The notes beneath the pieces are model-generated. The model searched no databases, was not told the DNA's origin, and saw nothing but the letters and a program-made list of their open reading frames with translations. Shown one piece after another: positions 34,775 to 42,054 of a stretch of DNA of 64,000 nt. The position numbers were made by a program, and so were the translations under genes. Position 1 is the stretch's first letter. The number at the start of each line of letters is the position of its first letter. Source of the DNA: Desulfovibrio legallii (lineage in GTDB: Bacteria > Desulfobacterota > Desulfovibrionia > Desulfovibrionales > Desulfovibrionaceae); contig NZ_FNBX01000003.1 in the NCBI RefSeq assembly GCF_900102485.1, positions 62,001 to 126,000 of the forward strand, written 5' to 3'.

Positions 34775-35620
34775 CTATTCCCAGACCAGGGCGCGCCAGC
34801 TTTCCTGCGCCGCCTGCCGAGGCACGGGCAGCCCTTGCGCCGCATAGGCCGCGATGACGCCTTCGGCCTGAATGTCCAGCAGACCCGAAAGCACCAGGCA
34901 GCCGCCGGGGGCCAGGCAACGCACAAGATCCGGGGCCATTTCCGTCAGCGGGCGGGCCAGGATGTTGGCCAGGATCACATCATAGCCCGTTCCAACGGCG
35001 GCCTCCACGCCGCCCAGGCCCAGCTCCAGCTGGGGCACGGCATTGCGGCGGCGATTTTCTTCCGCGTTTTCCACGGCCAGGGGGTCGATATCCAGGCCCA
35101 GGCCGTGCAGGCCGCTTTTGCAGCAGGCTATGCCCAGCACCCCGGAGCCCGTGCCTAAGTCCAGAAAGCGCTGCCCGGCATGCACGCGCCCCGCGTCCAG
35201 AAGGCCGGAAAGCACCTCCAGGCAAAGAGCCGTAGTGGCGTGGTGGCCGGTGCCGAAGGCGCTTTTGGGCTCAATAATAATGGGGGTTTTATCCGCAAAA
35301 GCGGGGTCGTCCGCCAACCAGGGCGGCAGCACCACAAAGCGCCCGCAGACGACAGGGGTAAAAAACTGCCGCCAGGCGGCCAGCCAATCCTGCGCCTCCA
35401 GGTTTTCCACCGTGCAGACGGCCCCGGGCAGCCAGGCCAGGCTGTCCTGGCGCAGACTCTGAATAAAATCCGGATTTTCGCAGTGCACGCGAAAAACCGT
35501 TTCCCCCGTGGGCCGGCTCTGTTCCTCCCAGCCAAAGGGAACGCGCAGGGTCAGAAAACCCGTGGCGCGGTGGAAATCCACCTCGGGAACGGTCAGCTCC
35601 AAGCGAAAAATCTGTTTCAT
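34775..35620 (-). CDS. prmA: Ribosomal protein L11 methyltransferase
   Basis: 281 residues. SAM-dependent enzyme that trimethylates L11. The N-terminal substrate-binding domain (FRLELTVPEVDFHRATGFLTL) precedes the catalytic domain. Motifs: IIEPKSAFGTGHHATTALCLE, LDLGTGSGVLGIACCKSG, the GLDIDPLAVENAEENRRRN acidic loop, and the NxxY-equivalent VILANILARPL. The ATG is selected because AAGGAG lies 6 bases upstream. It is divergent from the methyltransferase-YcaO pair at 35770. Confidence 0.93.
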   Translation of the reverse strand: MKQIFRLELTVPEVDFHRATGFLTLRVPFGWEEQSRPTGETVFRVHCENPDFIQSLRQDSLAWLPGAVCTVENLEAQDWLAAWRQFFTPVVCGRFVVLPPWLADDPAFADKTPIIIEPKSAFGTGHHATTALCLEVLSGLLDAGRVHAGQRFLDLGTGSGVLGIACCKSGLHGLGLDIDPLAVENAEENRRRNAVPQLELGLGGVEAAVGTGYDVILANILARPLTEMAPDLVRCLAPGGCLVLSGLLDIQAEGVIAAYAAQGLPVPRQAAQESWRALVWE

Positions 35621-35769
35621 GACATCTCCTTGCACAGCGGCAGTCTGCCAGATTTCCACGGCGGGGTCGAGCCCGCGCGGCCTTGAGGATTGCCTTGCGG
35701 GGGGAAGTCGGGTAAAAATTTCAGTTCGCCCGTCCATGTCCCCACCCACGCCCATGAGGAAGGCCTTCC

Positions 35770-36489
35770 ATGACCCCCGATGAAGAACTGAGCGCCCTGC
35801 TCGCCCGCATCCGCCAGGATTTTGATGTCGCTTTTGAGCCCCTGGCCGTGGACGACAGCACCCTGGAGATACTGTCCATCCGCAATATGCCCACGTACAT
35901 CAACAAACTTTTGCAGCGCAAGGCCGTGCGCGACCCCCTCAAAGACTTGCCCCTCTGGGCTAAGGTCTGGCCGGGATCTTTTGTACTGGGCCGCCTGCTG
36001 CGCAAATACGCGCCCGAAGGCAAAAGCCTGCTGGAACTGGGCGCGGGCTGCGGCGTATTGAGCCTGGTGGCGGCGCGCTACGGCTTTGCGCGCATGGTGG
36101 TGAGCGACGTGGTGGAAGACGCCCTGCGCTTTGCCAGGGCCAATGCCCTGCACAACGGCCTGGGCCAGCGCCTGGAAACTGCCCGGGTGGACGTGACCGC
36201 GCCGGGCCGCGACCCGCGCTTTCCGGAAGGATTCGACATCATTGCGGCCTCGGAGCTGCTTTATCTGGAGTCCCTGCACCGTCCGCTGGTCAAATTTGTG
36301 GACCGCCACCTGGCCCCCGGCGGCAAGGCCCTGTTCTGCACGGACATGGCCCGCGCCCAACCCCACTTTGCCAAGCTGGCGGCCAAAACCTTCCGCCTTA
36401 CAGAGGGCCACATCGGCGTCACGGCGCACGGCGAAGACGGCCAGGACCAGCGCCGCCTGTACAGCATTCTCATTCTGGAGCGTCCATGA
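35770..36489 (+). CDS. Class I SAM-dependent methyltransferase (METTL-like)
   Basis: 239 residues. The pattern LPLWAKVWPGSFVLGRLLRKYAPEGKSLLELGAGCGVLSLVAARYG is that of the PrmA/METTL16-20 protein-methyltransferase group. Then come VVSDVVEDALRFARANALHNG and an ASELLYLE in the position of the substrate motif. Likely a protein methyltransferase; target unknown. A GAGGAAGG ribosome site precedes the ATG. The stop overlaps the start of the YcaO gene (ATGA), which points to a linked function. Confidence 0.82.
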   Translation: MTPDEELSALLARIRQDFDVAFEPLAVDDSTLEILSIRNMPTYINKLLQRKAVRDPLKDLPLWAKVWPGSFVLGRLLRKYAPEGKSLLELGAGCGVLSLVAARYGFARMVVSDVVEDALRFARANALHNGLGQRLETARVDVTAPGRDPRFPEGFDIIAASELLYLESLHRPLVKFVDRHLAPGGKALFCTDMARAQPHFAKLAAKTFRLTEGHIGVTAHGEDGQDQRRLYSILILERP

Positions 36490-38234
36490 ACACCCTGCCC
36501 CGCATTGTCCTGCATTCCTGCCCCAAGGCCTACACCCGCGACCTGGACAAAGCCATGAGCCCGGCCCAGACCATCGCCAGGGTGCGGCAGCGGCTGACGA
36601 CCTCCCGCCTGGACGTGCTCAGCCGCACGCGCCGCGTGGACGTAGGCCGCCTGGGCATCCCTGTTTTTCTCAGCGAGTGCGGCGCGGACGCCCGGCGCAT
36701 CATGCCCACGCGCAAGCAGATGGGCAAAGGCTCCTCAGCGGAGCAGGCCGAGGCCTCGGCCCTCATGGAGCTCATGGAGCGTTTCTCCTTCTTCCACTTC
36801 TGGCAGCAGCGCCCGCAGTTGCGAGCCGCCTCCTGGAGCGAAGCGGAAAAGCTGTTCGGCGCGGACCTTCTGCCCGTGGAGGAAATGCTGCGCTCCGTGG
36901 AGGAAACGGGTCTCACGCCGGAGGCGGCCCGCCGCGTGCTGGATTGCTGCGTCTGGCAGTTTTTTCCGGCCACCTGCCTTACTGCCGACAAAACCGTCTG
37001 GCTGCCGCTGGACTGGTTTAAGCTGCTGGGGGAATTCAACGGCACTTCGGCGGGCAACACGCCGGAAGAATCCCTGCTGCAAGGGCTCTGCGAACTGGTG
37101 GAACGGCACGTCTGCTGCCGCATAGACCGCGAGCGCCCCACCCTGCCCACCATCACGCCCCAATCCTGCCGCGCGGACCCGGTCCTGGGCGAATTGCTGG
37201 CGGATTTTGAGCGGCAGGGGGTGCGTCTGCTGCTGAAGGATTTCTCCCTGGGCATGCCCGTGCCCACGGTGGCCGCCCTGGCCTGGGATCCGACCACCTT
37301 TCCCCGCAGCTCCGAAATCGTTTTTACGGCCGGCACGGCGGCCTCGCCGGCCAAGGCGGCCGTGCGCGCCGTGACCGAAGTGGCGCAACTGGCGGGCGAT
37401 TTTTGCACCAACGCCTGCTATGAGGCCTCAGGCCTGCCCAAGTTTACCGAGCTTGCGCAGACGGACTGGCTGCAGGAAGGCCCCGCCGCGGCGCTTGAAA
37501 GCCTGCCCAGCGTGGCGCACGACGACATCCTGGAGGAGCTGCGGGCGGCCCTGGCCGGGCTTGCGCCCATCAACGTCTACGCGGTGGAGACCACCCACCC
37601 GCAACTGGGCATCCCCACGCACTACAGCATAGCCCCCGGCTTGGCCTTCCGCGAACGGGACCGCAACCAGAGCCTGGGGCTGTTTGTGGGCCGCAAACTG
37701 GTGGAAGAAGCGGACGAAGCCACCGCGCGGCAAGGGTTGGACGTGCTGGCGGCAAGCTATCCCGGCGCGCACTTTTTGCCGTTTTTTGAAGGCCAGCTGG
37801 CCCTGCGCGCCCAGGACTGGAATACGGCCGCGTCCTTATTCGCCGCCGCCTGCCCTCTGCAGCCCGACCCGGACGCGCGCGCCCTGGCCACCTTTTATGG
37901 AGGCTATACCCAGACCCTGGCCGGGCGCTGGAAGGAAGCCATCCCCATCCTGGCCGCCGCCGCGGAGCTTTGCCCGGAAATGAAGGAATACGCCAACCTG
38001 CTGGGCGTGGCTAGGTTCAAGACCGGCGATTACGACGGCGCGGCCGCGGCCTTTGCCGCGGTGCTGCGGATGGACAAAGGCTCTGCCGTAGACCTGGCCA
38101 ATCTGGGCCTGTGCGAAAAATTCCTGGGCAAAACAGCGGACGCCCGCGAGCACCTCTGGGCCGCCCTGGAGCTGGACCCCGGTCTGGACTTCGCCCGCCG
38201 CCACCTGGCTGAACTGGAAGAAAAGCAGTCTTAG
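36486..38234 (+). CDS. YcaO-domain protein with C-terminal TPR repeats
   Basis: 582 residues. YcaO proteins use ATP to activate backbone amides, for thioamide or azoline formation, or as RimO accessory factors. The ATP-binding signature is visible: KGSSAEQAEASALMELMERFSFFHF (about 79-103), then SAGNTPEESLLQGLCELVERHVCCRIDRE (about 187-215) and AVRAVTEVAQLAGDF later. From about residue 420 there are TPR units (AASLFAAACPLQPDPDARAL, AIPILAAAAELCPEMKEYANLLG, AAAAFAAVLRMDKGSAVDLANLG). No precursor peptide or TfuA gene is nearby. Translation is coupled to the preceding methyltransferase. The TAG stop is the first three bases of repeat copy C. Confidence 0.88.
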   Translation: MNTLPRIVLHSCPKAYTRDLDKAMSPAQTIARVRQRLTTSRLDVLSRTRRVDVGRLGIPVFLSECGADARRIMPTRKQMGKGSSAEQAEASALMELMERFSFFHFWQQRPQLRAASWSEAEKLFGADLLPVEEMLRSVEETGLTPEAARRVLDCCVWQFFPATCLTADKTVWLPLDWFKLLGEFNGTSAGNTPEESLLQGLCELVERHVCCRIDRERPTLPTITPQSCRADPVLGELLADFERQGVRLLLKDFSLGMPVPTVAALAWDPTTFPRSSEIVFTAGTAASPAKAAVRAVTEVAQLAGDFCTNACYEASGLPKFTELAQTDWLQEGPAAALESLPSVAHDDILEELRAALAGLAPINVYAVETTHPQLGIPTHYSIAPGLAFRERDRNQSLGLFVGRKLVEEADEATARQGLDVLAASYPGAHFLPFFEGQLALRAQDWNTAASLFAAACPLQPDPDARALATFYGGYTQTLAGRWKEAIPILAAAAELCPEMKEYANLLGVARFKTGDYDGAAAAFAAVLRMDKGSAVDLANLGLCEKFLGKTADAREHLWAALELDPGLDFARRHLAELEEKQS

Positions 38235-38378
38235 GGCATTGCAACTTTGGATGCCCTGGCGGCTGCGCGAGCAGACACCCGCCGTGGAGGCGTAAGCGCA
38301 CTATATTTGCGCTGGTAAGCGCCGAAACGAGCGTGCCGTAAACTTTGAGTAGGACTATTCTCAAAGTTAATCTGCGCT
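38232..38378 (-). repeat. Dispersed structured intergenic repeat, copy C
   Basis: Reverse orientation relative to copies A, B, D, E. The terminal stem (AGGGCAT 38233-38239 with ATGCCCT 38251-38257) begins inside the TAG stop codon of the YcaO gene. The element runs through GGCGGCTGCG, GGCGTAAGCGC and TTTGCGCTGGTAAGCGCC to ACTTTGAG..CTCAAAGT and TCTGCGCT. It lies between convergent genes. Confidence 0.92.
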
Positions 38379-38483
38379 AAGGATGCGCCTGGCAGGGTTG
38401 GCGCCGGCGGACGCAGCCCGGCTGCGCGGCCGGGCCAGGGAGGCGTGGCTTGCCGCCCCGCTGGCCGCCCTTCAGGCGTAGTT

Positions 38484-39692
38484 TTACCACAGGCTGCGGG
38501 TCTGCACGCTGCACCGCGCGCTCTGGCCCGGCGTGAGGTCGGCGGCCTCCGCCGCCTGCAGCCGGATGCGCACGGGGATCAGGGCCTGCGGCGCATCGGT
38601 CACGCTCCTGTCGCGGGCAGGCGCGCCAAAGGCCCCCTCCGCGCTGCGGGCCGGGGCTTGCCCCGTCGCCGCAGGCGCAGCCGCCGCCAGTACGGCCTCC
38701 ACGCTGCCCGTAAGCTCCGCGCCGCTCTGCTCCAGGCGCACGGCGCAAGGTTGGCCGGGCTTGATCCGGCGGGCGTCCTCGGCGGCAAAATAGGCCTGGA
38801 CCCAAAAACCGCCGGCCGCCTGTTCCCCACGCGGCAGCAGCAGCGCCACGGGTTCGTCCTTCGTCGCCGTCCGCCCAGGGACCGTGAGCACCCGCAGAAC
38901 CCTGGCGTCCTGCGGCGCATAGAGGGCCGTATCCGCCACGGGCACGGGCATGGGCACGACGCTGCCGCCGCCAGGGCGCTGCCCATAGCGCCCGCGCGAG
39001 GCCGCCTCCTTATAGCGCAGCAGTTCATTGCGCACCCGCCCCAGTTCCTGATCCAGGGCCGCCCTGGCGCGGCTGGCCTCCTCAAAGGCGGTTACGGCCC
39101 GTTCCATGGCCGCGCGGGCTTCGGCCTCGGCCCGCTGAGCCGCAGCGTAGGCACTCTGCCCCGCCGCACGCGGCCCGCCCTGGCTGTCCAGCCCGCGCAG
39201 GTGGAGCTGGGCGCGCACATGGGCGGCCACGCGCTCCTGCCGCTGCCGCTGCCGGGCGTCTTCCTCGTTTCGGGCCTGGGCCAGACGGCGCACCATATCC
39301 CGCTCCGCCGCTTCCGCGTCCTTAAGGCGCGCGGCGGTCTCTTCTCTGCCGGGGGGCCCCGCCATGCGCCGCAGGCCGTCGGCCTCGCGCGCGGCCTCGG
39401 CCAGGCGGCGGTTATAGTCGGCGGCGTCCAGCCGGGCCAGCACCTGCCCCCGGCGCACCTCCTGCCCCTCCGTCACGGGCACGTCCACGACGCGGGCCGT
39501 ATACTGCGGGGCCACGGTAAGCACCATGCCGTCCAGCACCGCACGGACGCTCTCCAGCCGCCCGGCTTCCGCCCACAGCCAGGCAGCGCCCAGGGCCAGC
39601 AGCACCAGAATCCACAGCGGCAACAGCCGCAGCCAGAGCGGAGCTTTGCTCCTGACGGCTTTGGGCATGGACAGATAGACGGGTTCGCTCAT
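38484..39692 (-). CDS. HlyD/EmrA-family membrane fusion protein
   Basis: 402 residues. One N-terminal membrane anchor (about 22-42, LLPLWILVLLALGAAWLWA). A split lipoyl-like hairpin starts at VLTVAPQYTARVVDVPVTEGQEVRRGQVLARLD and closes at DTALYAPQDARVLRVLTVPGR. Between them is a coiled coil of about 150 residues (about 95-235). The beta-barrel part ends RIRLQAAEAADLTPGQSARCSVQTRSLW. Such proteins bridge an inner-membrane pump and an outer-membrane channel. No MFS, ABC or TolC gene is adjacent, so its partner is elsewhere. AGGAG lies 6 bases before the ATG. Confidence 0.88.
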   Translation of the reverse strand: MSEPVYLSMPKAVRSKAPLWLRLLPLWILVLLALGAAWLWAEAGRLESVRAVLDGMVLTVAPQYTARVVDVPVTEGQEVRRGQVLARLDAADYNRRLAEAAREADGLRRMAGPPGREETAARLKDAEAAERDMVRRLAQARNEEDARQRQRQERVAAHVRAQLHLRGLDSQGGPRAAGQSAYAAAQRAEAEARAAMERAVTAFEEASRARAALDQELGRVRNELLRYKEAASRGRYGQRPGGGSVVPMPVPVADTALYAPQDARVLRVLTVPGRTATKDEPVALLLPRGEQAAGGFWVQAYFAAEDARRIKPGQPCAVRLEQSGAELTGSVEAVLAAAAPAATGQAPARSAEGAFGAPARDRSVTDAPQALIPVRIRLQAAEAADLTPGQSARCSVQTRSLW

Positions 39693-39848
39693 ACGGACTC
39701 CTGCGGGGCGGGAAGAATGCCGAGGCCCCGCTCCGCCCTATGCAGATACCGTACCAGGGGCACTTTACAAGGCCGCCAGGGGCGCATACAACGACGCTGG
39801 TGCGGGCCTGCGAGGGCCCCGCGTCAAATATTCGCCGGAGGCTTGTGG

Positions 39849-40571
39849 ATGCTGGCTAAGACGATACTGCGACTGAGCGCCCTGCTCTGCCTGGGCGCGC
39901 TGGTGGGCTGCGGCAGCACGCGCCCGGTGACGGTGGTGCAGAAGGACCAGTTTGTCCGCATGGCCCATGAAATGCCCAAGGAACTGCAGGCCCGCAACCT
40001 TCTGGATAAGGACGGCTCCTATGTGGCTCCCTTTTCCTTCGCCGGCTTCAGCGACTACGGCGAAACCCTTTTCCGCCGCCTGTCGCCTTCCTTCATGAAG
40101 GCGGATACCGCCCACGACGTCTACCTGGGGGCCACCTTTGCGGCCACCCTGCAGCCGGACAGCCGCGTCAAACGTTGGTCCAACGGCTTTGCCATCAACC
40201 ACGCCACCCAGAAAGTGACGGTGAACATGGTGGCCATTGCAGATTGGAACAACGACGGCGAGGACGAATGGATCGTCTCCTGCCTGGTGGAACCCAAATG
40301 GGGCGGGCGCACGCGCACCTATTATGTGCTGGTGCCGCCGCCCCGCTCGGACAAAGAAACGCTCAAGGGCACCCTGGCGGCCATTTACGAATGCTTCGGC
40401 CTGGCCTGCAGCCTCTATGTGCGCGACAGCCGCGTCATTGAGCGGGATGCGGCCGATCCCCTGGCCCCGCCCACCATTGTGCAGGATGTGGTGCCCGGGC
40501 TCCAGCCCGTGACGGAACCGCCCAAAACCGGCGGCCCGGACAAGGGCGGCCTGGAAGAACGCAACCTGTAG
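39849..40571 (+). CDS. Putative lipoprotein of unknown function
   Basis: 240 residues. The N-terminus MLAKTILRLSALLCLGALVGCGS is a type II signal with the lipobox LVGC (Cys at 21). The mature part has GDxDGDG-like NNDGEDEWIVSCLVEPKWGGRTRTYYVLVPP, suggesting a small beta-rich domain that may bind a metal. No family recognised. GGAGG lies 7 bases before the ATG. Divergent from the HlyD-type gene (156 bp between starts), which might indicate joint regulation in the envelope. Confidence 0.8.
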   Translation: MLAKTILRLSALLCLGALVGCGSTRPVTVVQKDQFVRMAHEMPKELQARNLLDKDGSYVAPFSFAGFSDYGETLFRRLSPSFMKADTAHDVYLGATFAATLQPDSRVKRWSNGFAINHATQKVTVNMVAIADWNNDGEDEWIVSCLVEPKWGGRTRTYYVLVPPPRSDKETLKGTLAAIYECFGLACSLYVRDSRVIERDAADPLAPPTIVQDVVPGLQPVTEPPKTGGPDKGGLEERNL

Positions 40572-40673
40572 CGGCCCTGCGGCGGCAAGCCCCTTGCCTC
40601 CGGCAACCGCAGGCCCCGCCCCGGCGCAGTTTGCGCTCTTGCGCGGCGCGTGGTCAGGCGCTGCCGCCCCTGG

Positions 40674-40798
40674 AGCAGATTAAAACTGTGCGAACAGGCA
40701 TACTCAAAGTTTACGGCACGCTCGTTTCGGCGCTTACGCCTCCACGGCGGGCGTCTGCTCACGCAGCCGCCAGGGCATTGCAACGTTGCAATGCCCTA
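40674..40798 (+). repeat. Dispersed structured intergenic repeat, copy D
   Basis: Shortest copy (125 bp). It lacks the second hairpin through an apparent precise deletion between two GCGCTTA direct repeats. Third hairpin: GGCGG (40746-40750) with CCGCC (40767-40771). The terminal segment 40772-40797 is a perfect 26-base palindrome (13 bp per arm, AGGGCATTGCAAC). Its last bases CTA form the complement of the cfa stop codon TAG. Confidence 0.95.
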
Positions 40799-41923
40799 CT
40801 CGTTTATCGCCAGCAAAGGCGGCCGTTCGTAACCGCCCTGCAGGCCGCGCGGGCTGAGCACAATCTGCCAGACCTGCAGATCGCGGGCGCGGAAGGCCCC
40901 GGCGCAGCTCAACAGGTAATACTGGAACATGCGCGCCACCTTGTCCGAGCAATGGAAGGCCCCGACCGCGCGTCCCTGCGTAAAGTTGCGGGCCCAGGCC
41001 ATGAGGGTTTTATCGTAGTTGGCACCGAGGTTGTGCCAGTCTTCCATGACAAAACGGCCGGCGACGGCCTCGCCGATGCGGGCAATGCTGGGCAGGATGC
41101 CGTTAGTGAAGATGTACTTGTTGATCCAGGGGTCTACCGAGCGCATGGTCTTGTTGGCCCCGATGGTGTGCAGCAAAAAGAGGCCGTCGGGCACGAGCAG
41201 GCGGCGCACCGTATTCATGAATGTCTTATAGTTCTTATAGCCCACATGCTCAAACATGCCCACCGAAACCACGCGGTCATAGGCGCCGGAAAGGGAGCGG
41301 TAGTCCTCCAGCAGCCATTCCACGTCCAGGCCCCGGCTGTTGGCGCGGGCGTACTCCACCTGCGCTTTGGAAACCGTAACCCCGGTGACGCGCACGCCGT
41401 ATTCCCGCGCCATGTAACGGCCCAGGCCGCCCCAGCCGCAGCCGATGTCCAGCACGCGCATGCCGGATCTGAGCCCCAGCTTGCGGCAGATAAGGTCCAT
41501 CTTGTTGCGCTGGGCCTCCGCCAGGCTTTCCGCGCCTTCCCACAGGGCGCAGCTGTACTGCATGGCCGGGTCCAACATGGCCGTGAACATGTCGTTGCCG
41601 AAATCGTAGTGCTGCACGGCCACCATGCGCGCCCGGCCCACCCGCTGCAGATTGCAGAGCGTATAGGCCAGAACGCCCAGCAGCACGGGCGGGCTGAAGC
41701 GGAAGCGCCGCTCCAGACCGCCGCTGAGGATGCGGTAAAAAAAGGCGTCCAGGGCTTCGCAATCCCACCAGCCTTCCATATAGGCCTCTCCCAGGCCCAG
41801 ATTGGCGTTGCGCAGCACTCTGGCGTAGAGCTTGTCGTTGTGAACTTTGATGTCCCAGGGGCGGGAACCGTTGATGGTCACGTCCACTGAGGCAAGCATC
41901 TTCCGGATGTAGGACTGGAACAT
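40796..41923 (-). CDS. cfa: Cyclopropane-fatty-acyl-phospholipid synthase
   Basis: 375 residues. It adds a methylene group from SAM to the double bond of membrane phospholipid acyl chains. Family motifs: an N-terminal lipid-binding domain with LGLGEAYMEGWWDCEALDAFF, QHYDFGNDMFTAML, then the SAM site VLDIGCGWGGLGRYMAREYG. Next come VTVSKAQVEYA, FEHVGYKNYKTFM and HTIGANK, and the C-terminal ANYDKTLMAW. A conserved Cys that binds bicarbonate near the site (QYSCALW) is present. GAGGG lies 8 bases upstream of the ATG. The stop codon lies within repeat copy D. Confidence 0.95.
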   Translation of the reverse strand: MFQSYIRKMLASVDVTINGSRPWDIKVHNDKLYARVLRNANLGLGEAYMEGWWDCEALDAFFYRILSGGLERRFRFSPPVLLGVLAYTLCNLQRVGRARMVAVQHYDFGNDMFTAMLDPAMQYSCALWEGAESLAEAQRNKMDLICRKLGLRSGMRVLDIGCGWGGLGRYMAREYGVRVTGVTVSKAQVEYARANSRGLDVEWLLEDYRSLSGAYDRVVSVGMFEHVGYKNYKTFMNTVRRLLVPDGLFLLHTIGANKTMRSVDPWINKYIFTNGILPSIARIGEAVAGRFVMEDWHNLGANYDKTLMAWARNFTQGRAVGAFHCSDKVARMFQYYLLSCAGAFRARDLQVWQIVLSPRGLQGGYERPPLLAINE

Positions 41924-42054
41924 GGCGTTTCCCTCGTGTGACGGCGCCGCCCGACGCGCTGCCGAGGCCCGCTGCCGGACGCGGGGCCTGTGACGGCCCC
42001 TTTTTTTGCACCTACATCCAACACGAAAAAATGACAACCCGCCCAGGGGCAGGT

